NCBI GenBank assembly: GCA_012295275.1
Contig: CM022669.1
Span: forward strand, 3,255,494-3,319,493
From: Chrysomallon squamiferum
Lineage: Eukaryota > Mollusca > Gastropoda > Neomphalida > Peltospiridae
Length of the DNA: 64,000 nucleotides
Reading direction: 5' to 3'
Part shown: positions 57,124 through 64,000 of the stretch, piece after piece
Layout: every line of letters begins with the position of its first letter
Position numbering within the stretch: the stretch's first letter is position 1
Made by a program: the position numbers and the translations under genes
The notes under the pieces: generated by a model
Database searches by the model: none
The model's input: the letters and a program-made list of their open reading frames with translations, nothing else
Told to the model about the DNA's origin: nothing

Positions 57124-57406
57124 ACAAAATGAGAAGAATTGTGTACTGTTTTATAGATTTATAACAAAAAAGTGATGATTGTAAATAAAAAGCATAAAAA
57201 TATAAAAAATGCTATATCTGAAAAAAATAACTGAAAAATTTTTTAAAAAAATAATTAATACGTTAAAACTGATATTTTGTTAAAAACATTTAGTATTTGT
57301 TTAGACGAAGAAAACAATTCTTTATTATTATTAATAATAGTATTTCTTGATTTTTTTTTTTTATAAATGTACAACAATTGTGTATAACCCTTGTAAGGAT
57401 AAAAGA

Positions 57407-57441
57407 AAATAAATAATAAATAATAAATAATAATAATAATT

Positions 57442-57505
<64 letters not shown>

Positions 57506-57658
57506 TATAATAATAATAAATAATAATAATAATAATAAAATAATAATAATAACAAATAAAAAATTATAACAACAACAACAACAAAAAAAACATAATAATA
57601 ATAAAAAATAATAACAATAATATAAGCAAATAAATAAAAATAATAATAATAAAAATTA
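57407..57658. repeat. (AAT)n / AAC-interrupted trinucleotide tract
   Basis: Over 200 bases of AAT units with AAC and AAAT interruptions. Long Tyr- or Leu-rich minus-strand frames arise only from this. Confidence 0.95.
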
Positions 57659-57659
57659 T

Positions 57660-58060
57660 TTTTTTTTTCTGCCAGGAAGTATTCTGCGTCTGTGGCTGTT
57701 CGACGACTACTGAGCAGCACGTCAAACTGATGATCAAAGCGTTCTGCCGATCACAGCTGAGTCCTCCACCCGGCGATCTCCGAGCGATAGTCACGCGTCA
57801 CCTACCCGTAATTGTCACCCCGAGCCATCAGCTCGCCCGCCATTTCAAACGTTTCTCCGCCGGAGATGTTATCACGACGTCACTGACGTGTTCAAAGAGT
57901 CGTCGAGGTTTGGCGTTCACAGTCAGGCGCTACGGCTTTCTTTATTGAAACGAGGCGGGTACGTCACTGACTGGCACCGAGCATCACGAGCTGGAACATT
58001 CGCGTTGTAACGACGAGTAGAAAAATCAAAGTGATAATTAAGCATGTCGACGACTTTAAT
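57660..58060. promoter_or_regulatory. Unique CpG-rich island after a 3' splice site-like tract
   Basis: A T-tract and TTCTGCCAG (ends 57675) are followed by a plus-strand frame open for 90 codons to a TGA at 57946-57948. The island also contains ACGACGTCACTGACGTG near 57876 and TACGTCACTGAC near 57960. A terminal exon is conceivable, but the peptide resembles nothing known and no partner exon is visible. A regulatory island is the default reading. Confidence 0.3.
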
Positions 58061-59311
58061 CATTCGGAATACATTTTTGTGTTTTTATAAACTAAAGGAA
58101 ATAAAAATCGTTTTTTTTTTTTTTTTTTTATTAGTTTAAAGCTCCTTTTTCAAATGGTTGATTGTTGTTGTCGTTTGGTGTTAATCTTTCATAAAATATT
58201 TTATTTTATTTTTTTTTTTTTTTTTGAACTGATAAAATAAGAAATGAAAAATATCCTTTATGTATTATTTTTATTAGTTTTACTGTTTTCAGTCTTTGAT
58301 GTTTTTAAACTAATATCTCGGCGCGTCTAGAAAGGATTTTCAACTATTCAGAAATGCTGTGAGAAAATAAAATATAAATATCTTTGTTGTTATTGTTGTT
58401 CTTTCTATTATTATTGTTGTTGTTGTTGTTGTTGTTGTTATTGTTGATGTTATTATTATTGTAATGTTTGTATATGAAACTGAAAATTAATAATTTATCC
58501 TGACATATTCAAACTTATCCTAACAGACCAATAAGACTTGGTCTCCTACTTGAAAACGGACTTAGCATAAAGAATATATATATATTAAAAAAAAACATTC
58601 AGTGTTAATAGTGAAGAGAAGAGAAATATGTGTTTAGATCTGTTTTCTGCTGTTTACTTCTACAAAGTGCCCGGCCTCTGTCGACACTAGTCGCTTGGCG
58701 AATACTACGTCTTATCTCGCTGCTATCTTCCGTTCGGCAGCTTTTGTTGAAATGTTTGGCCGAAAACTGGCTGGAGAGTAATCTGCAGTTACGAACAGCT
58801 TCGGGCTGTCGTAAACACAAAATGGCTGGTTTCTGAGTTTAGTCGTAATCCGGAGATCAGTGATAAGAACTCGGGGAGATGTTTGTCTCTGACAGTCACC
58901 ATCACAAACCACTGACATTTGTAATCAAACCTCAGAAAAAGTAATCCAATTAGAGTAGGAAAAAGAGAAGAAAAAAAAAGGGAAAAGAAAATACCAGTAT
59001 GGTGAGAAATACTTTATCACGTGTAAATCGTCTGGCATTTTGACATTAAAAAAAAAGAAAGAAAAGAAAGAAAGGAAGGTAAGATATAAATAAAAAAAAA
59101 TAACAAAAAAAATGAAGATTGTACAAAATAAGAATAAATCATGTGAACTGAATATTAAAAATAATGTTATTATGAAAGTTACATAAATGGTAGTAATAAT
59201 ATCAGTGAAAGCCATAGTAATGACATTAGAAGAATCTTTGATTACATATAAGATTTAATTCTTTAATATCAACTAAAATTATTTCCCATCAAAACAGCAT
59301 CGTCAATAGGT

Positions 59312-59319
<8 letters not shown>

Positions 59320-59401
<82 letters not shown>
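59320..59401. repeat. (GA)n microsatellite
   Basis: About 40 GA units followed by purine-rich sequence. Confidence 0.98.
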
Positions 59402-59406
<5 letters not shown>

Positions 59407-59539
59407 AATGATAACGAGAAAAAGAGAAGAGGGAGATGGGGAGAAAGAGACTGTGACAGAGAGCGAGAAAACAAAATCACAGAGAAGTTTTGCTAAAAAA
59501 GACATTTATCATTTATAAAGAATGAGAAAGCTAGTGATA

Positions 59540-60140
59540 CCAGAAAATGTTTGTATACTGAATCGCAGGCGAGGCTAGAATTCCGCGCATGTTAAACACA
59601 GACAACTTGCGGATAACTGGCGCAATTCGACACAGCATCAAGCGGAGTAACGCCGTAGCCTAGGGTCTACGAAAACATCGCTCACTGAGTACCAACAAAC
59701 TTCAAGGAGTAACTGATACAGTATCTCTGCTTTTCATAGATGCTTCCTGTAACGAGCAATCAAAACAAAAACCTGCTCTTCTTATCGACCTTTTTCTTTT
59801 TTGCGATTGAATGTAGAGGGCGTCCTGCGGCAGTTGTGTTATCACTCGCCCTCTTGTGTATAATTAATGGCACGTGACCGCTTGGTGACATTGGTTCTAA
59901 GTTTCGGATGTCTTTTGGTGTCTACCGTTTCGGGGCAATGTGCCACCGATCTTTGTGTTTCTCTGTAAATAATTATGTCTGGAACTTTGTTAGGTGGCGC
60001 TGAAGTCGTGCCATGTTGTTATTTTTGCACTGGCTTTGTCTCGGGAAAGTTGTATGATCCAGAAACCAAATGTTTGGTGACGGGATTGTTAATGCAAATA
60101 TCTGCAGTATCATTTTGTTTTGCTTTTTCAGCGAATTCCC
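59540..60140. promoter_or_regulatory. Unique CpG-rich island with clustered CTCF-like motifs
   Basis: Three AGRKGGCG-type motifs: GTAGAGGGCG at 59813-59822 (plus), CGCCCTCT at 59847-59854 (minus orientation) and TAGGTGGCGCT at 59991-60001 (plus). The E-box palindrome CACGTG lies at 59871-59876. Opposed motifs 30 bases apart plus a third nearby suggest an insulator or boundary, or a promoter. Matches are 11 to 12 of 15 consensus positions, so each is moderate alone. Confidence 0.38.
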
Positions 60141-60559
60141 GAGAAAATATAGATATAGCAGTAACCACAAAAGCAACAACAGTAACAATAACAACAGCAA
60201 CAGCAGCTAATACTAATATTAGTAATATCAGATGAATTCAAGACTTATATGTAGGTAAACTGATATGATTGTTGTTACTTTAGTCTTTTACCACATACAT
60301 ATGTAAAAAAAGGAAAACACATACACACCCCAAAAAAATCCCATACATACAGATATGCATACATACATACATACATAGGTACGTACAAGCATACGTACGT
60401 GCATGCATACATGAATACATACACACATACCAAAAAAAGGAAAAGAAGATGAAACAAAACATATCCATTACTTACACTTAGGTAAAGAAAAATATTGTAT
60501 TTATTTATTTTTATTTTATTTTTTTTTATTTTTTTTTTATTTTTTTTTTTTTTTTTTTT

Positions 60560-61350
60560 GATAATTGAAATAAGCGATTACTGAATCCACTGACTACATG
60601 TAACTGTATTGCATTTGTCTCTCGTACTGTTGTGCCACACATTAATTAGGAATATTTTAGACATTTCGAACACACATCTAAAAGTTAGTTCACGACCGCA
60701 GCATCAGTGAAGATATTATAAATAGGTCATTAAATAAAGATTCGTCCGTTGCTTTTACTGCGATTCTAAGTATTTCAGACATTAATGACATAACATTGGT
60801 TTTACTCATTAATCCTTCTCTATCGCCGTAATGCGATTTCCGGTGTAGACACAATTCCGACTAATTTCATAATGGATAGACTCTCCATAAACATCATAAT
60901 ATTTTACTAAGTCGTTGGGATGAAATAAATAACATCAATGTTTCCAGTCAATGGACGAAATCCATTTCAATAAAATGGGTTATTTTATTCTCCATACAGA
61001 ATACGTTAAAATCAGTTCAAAGTTTCATGGATGACTCTTCTTAGCTTAATTAGGAGAGGTTTTTATACGTTTTTATGAGGGTCATTATTAACGACGTCTC
61101 GGATGGCGGCCACGTCTGTAGCAGACATGTGAGGGATGAACAATGATGCAGGACAGATACGCTTAGTCAAAGCAGAAGACTGAACTCATTTGAAAACGAG
61201 GACGTCCACGACTAGAAACTATCTCCATAGCGATGCCGGAAGTTAACATCCGGAACTGATGCTCGAACAAGGCACGTTAATTTTGCGTCGTCACGAACCG
61301 GTTCAAATATAATCCGAGTCGCAGTTGTTTCCCTTCGAAGCTCGAATAAT
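60560..61350. promoter_or_regulatory. Long unique island with homeodomain cores and a YY1-like site
   Basis: About 790 bases without simple repeats. It contains CATTAATTAGG (60641), CATTAATGACAT (60780), CATTAATCC (60808), AGCTTAATTAGGAG (61043) and ATGGCGGC (61103-61110), the core of YY1 sites. Many CpGs. Typical in size and texture of a developmental noncoding element. Confidence 0.4.
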
Positions 61351-61369
61351 TCTTTAAAATTGTAACATT

Positions 61370-61436
61370 TTATTTTATTTTATTTTATTTTATTTTATTT
61401 TATTTATTTATTTATTTGTTTATTTATTTATTTAGT
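61370..61436. repeat. (TTTTA)n(TTTA)n microsatellite
   Basis: Pentanucleotide TTTTA units pass into TTTA units. Confidence 0.95.
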
Positions 61437-62069
61437 TTTATCTGTTAAATATATTTCATAAATCAACAAGCACGTGTATAATAGAATGATAATAATAATA
61501 ATTATTATTTTATTGTTTAAGAAGATATTTCTTGGAGCAATAATAATAAAACAATTTAATGCTACGTAACTTGAAACTTTGTTAACACATTTTGAGTAAT
61601 TCTGTGAATGTCACGAGTCATTTACAAGCAAGAATCGCCGATATTTTTGTTCGGTTAACTTCCTTTCTTTCTTGTTCTTGTTGTCGCTGTCGTTGTTGTT
61701 CGTCTTCTTCTTCTTCTTTTTTTTTTTTTTTTTTTTTTTCAGAAGAACTGATCTAGTGATTTGTGTAACAGCCAGAATGACCTTTCGTGTCTGACCGTCA
61801 TGAACGCCGTGTTGAAAGCAGGTTGCGCTCGCAAATTATCATCAGTTTTGCAATTTATTCTTAGCTACTTTTTATCACGTACGGTATTGTACACGACGAT
61901 TGCAACGTGCTGCGCCGTGACTGCAGATGTTACACTGTCAGAAAAATATGTCACACTCACTGTTATTTATTGTGTGTTTACGATGCATGATGATAAAGAT
62001 AGAAAAACAATACCAACAAATACAAATACTGCTATTACTACTATTCCTACTACTACTAATCATAATAAT

Positions 62070-62136
62070 AATGTTGATGATGATGATGATTCTGATGATA
62101 ATGATGATTTTGTTGATGATGATGATGATAATGTGG

Positions 62137-62189
<53 letters not shown>

Positions 62190-62190
62190 C
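62070..62190. repeat. (GAT)n and (AAT)n trinucleotide tract
   Basis: GAT-rich sequence followed by about 14 AAT units. The Asp/Asn-rich plus-strand frame across it is a by-product. Confidence 0.95.
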
Positions 62191-62364
62191 CACTATTTTC
62201 TCTGGAATCTAAAATAATACTAATGATGATGATGATGATGATGAACAAGATGATAATAATAATCCCAGAATATTCCACAAAATTACATTTTGTATACTTA
62301 CAGTGAATCCAAGATATCCAGGACAATAATGACGTGACGTTACTAGGAATACACCACGTGGCAG

Positions 62365-62382
62365 CATTATGACGTCATAATG
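62365..62382. promoter_or_regulatory. 18-bp perfect palindrome centred on a CRE
   Basis: CATTATGACGTCATAATG is fully self-complementary and contains TGACGTCA at 62370-62377. CACGTG lies about 15 bases upstream and GACGTGACGTTA about 35 bases upstream, so CREB/ATF- and bHLH-type sites cluster here. Confidence 0.5.
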
Positions 62383-64000
62383 TGTGTTTCTCTTATTTGC
62401 ACACTGCAATATCTAAACTTTAAAATACCGTTAAAGTGTTTTTCGGGTTCCTTATTAATGCAATCTGCGACAGAAAGTAATATAAAATAGTCTGACTACG
62501 CATGTGCACTGGTGGAAATGAAAAGCTTATGGTAAGGTTTCAGAAAAACGTAATATAATAACTATGTAATAATAATAATAATCAAATATCTATACAACGT
62601 TAGCAATCAAAACAGTTTCACTAACTCATTATTATATATAACACTGTTATTAATTCTTTTTTCTTTCTTTTTATTATTTAAAGTTATTATTTGATTACAC
62701 ACATTATAATTATAATTGTATATATATATATATATATATATTATTTATAATTGAAATTATTATTGTTATTATTATTATTATTATATTATTATTGTTGTTG
62801 TTGTTGTTGTTGTTAGTTGTTGCAACTGTTATTGTTGTGATGTTTTATTATTCTGTTGTTGTTGTTATTGCTATTATTAATATTTATATTATAATTCATT
62901 ATTATTATTATTATTATTATTTACTATATTAATTATTAATTACAAATAATAATTAAAGTCAAATTATGCTCGTATATTCTTTAATTAATACTTCGTGTAT
63001 CATTTTCGATGATTTACACAAATAAAATAATTTAAATTTGATATTAAAGATTAAATCGTATATGCAAATCACAGCTCATTTTACCAGCAATAATTGATAG
63101 CAAGCGTGACTTTTAATTCAATTTGCACAGAATATCTTGTAATATTTCCCGTCATAAGCCTGTTGGTGTTATGAAAAGACCCTTTAACATCATATTCATT
63201 CCACAGCAAACAATATTTGCTGAAATTTCCAGCAACATGGACAGTTTAAACCGCCGAGGCACGTTTTGTTTGCAGTTTTGAGCCGATTGACTAACACTCG
63301 GTGTTTTGTGACCTTTTATAATGCACACGCACGTTTCAGCGGAACAGTCAGATACACCAGTCTCTCTGAGGTGGACACGTGACATGTTTGCCAAAGGTTT
63401 TAGGTCACTAGTATCAGCTGAACATTAATGCATCAGTTAGTGTCATAATAATAACAAATATAACGATGCAACGAAATAATATAAAGCTTACACAATCATA
63501 AACAAATACAAATGCTCTCAAAGCGGCCTATATAAACATATACCAAGAAATATCCACGGACACACACGCGCACATAGACACACAAACACACATACCCCAC
63601 ATAAAAATATACATATTAATAACCATGTTTGATTTTTAAAAATTAAATCAGAAATGTATATTATTACTTGAAAACAATATTTACGTGAAACAAACGTCAA
63701 TAAATGAAAAAGTAATATATATATATAAACAAATATAAGAAAAACAATAAAGAACAACAACACAAAAATATAAAAATAAAAGACGTAGGAGAAGGAAAAG
63801 GTATATAAAACAAAACTAAAATTTTAAACGTAATTTAAAAATATGTATATTTATCATATTAATCAAAACTGTAACAAAAGATACATATTAAAAAGAAAAA
63901 AACAAATAGTAAACAAATATAACAAACCAATACAAAAATAATAATAATAAAATAAACATACAAACAAAGCAAAACAAACAAACAGGCAAATAAACAAAAG

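Larger units (their letters stand above)
37671..64000. other. Gene-free flank downstream of SCAPER with alternating repeats and unique islands
   Basis: No coding exon, RNA gene or transposase was recognised in these 26 kb. Simple repeats (AAT, TTTA, CA, GA, TA, poly-A/T) separate unique CpG-bearing islands, of which the clearest are listed individually. Other unique stretches of the same kind without distinctive motifs: 38010-38470, 39530-39960, 42180-42480, 45640-45900, 47230-47490, 53470-53960, 54240-54440, 55960-56520, 58580-58930, 61590-61960 and 63060-63430. No LIM or homeodomain sequence is present on either strand. Confidence 0.7.

Noticed and set aside
61761-62306. Plus-strand open frame of 181 codons after a T-tract and TTTTTCAG (61742)
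   Set aside because: Half of it is GAT/AAT microsatellite read as Asp/Asn. The frame is closed by a stop between the acceptor-like site and the ATG, so it does not form an exon.
37671-64000. Search for Islet exons on both strands
   Set aside because: No match to the LIM cysteine pattern or to the homeodomain WFQNKR motif was found by eye. Islet is not in the window as far as I can see.

Overview
The window looks like nuclear DNA from an invertebrate animal, most likely a lophotrochozoan such as a mollusc. The reasons are an intron-rich gene with canonical GT-AG splice sites, very AT-rich introns, and dense (CA)n, (GA)n, (ATT)n and (ATTT)n microsatellites. The gene body is depleted of CpG and the flank is not, as expected of invertebrate genomes that methylate gene bodies. 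The taxonomic guess is weak. The gene identification is strong.

Bases 1 to about 37,670 hold the 3' part of one plus-strand gene, SCAPER (S-phase cyclin A-associated protein in the ER). Six coding exons (3931-4077, 12680-12914, 15985-16137, 21950-22141, 32331-32397, 34947-35068) join in phase without a break into the last 304 residues and a TAG stop. A long AT-rich 3' UTR probably ends at the AATAAA at 37645-37650. The introns (2.5 to 10.2 kb) are mostly AT-rich filler, microsatellites and old duplications. They also carry one clear non-autonomous hAT element with target-site duplications (26224-26530), some decayed tRNA-derived SINE candidates, and several repeat-poor islands that keep their CpGs (1430-1690, 2800-3260, 6430-7180, 9150-9430, 19495-19990, 28530-28880).

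Bases 37,671 to 64,000 contain no gene I can support. By hand count CpG density rises from 4 in the last 2.6 kb of the gene to 21 in the next 780 bases. From there to the window end, simple repeats alternate with unique, CpG-bearing islands of 0.2 to 1.5 kb. These contain perfect CRE palindromes (TGACGTCA four times), CTCF-like motifs, Islet-type CTAATGG sites and a CpG-island promoter-like segment with a TCTCGCGAGA element (49440-49700).

The most interesting reading is that this is part of the Islet-Scaper genomic regulatory block. Linkage of the LIM-homeobox gene Islet to SCAPER is a known ancient animal microsynteny, and Islet enhancers lie in and around SCAPER. No LIM domain or homeodomain is encoded in this window, so Islet would have to lie beyond it. 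The intronic and downstream islands are candidate Islet enhancers and boundary elements. That interpretation is inference; the exons, repeats and CpG step are seen directly.
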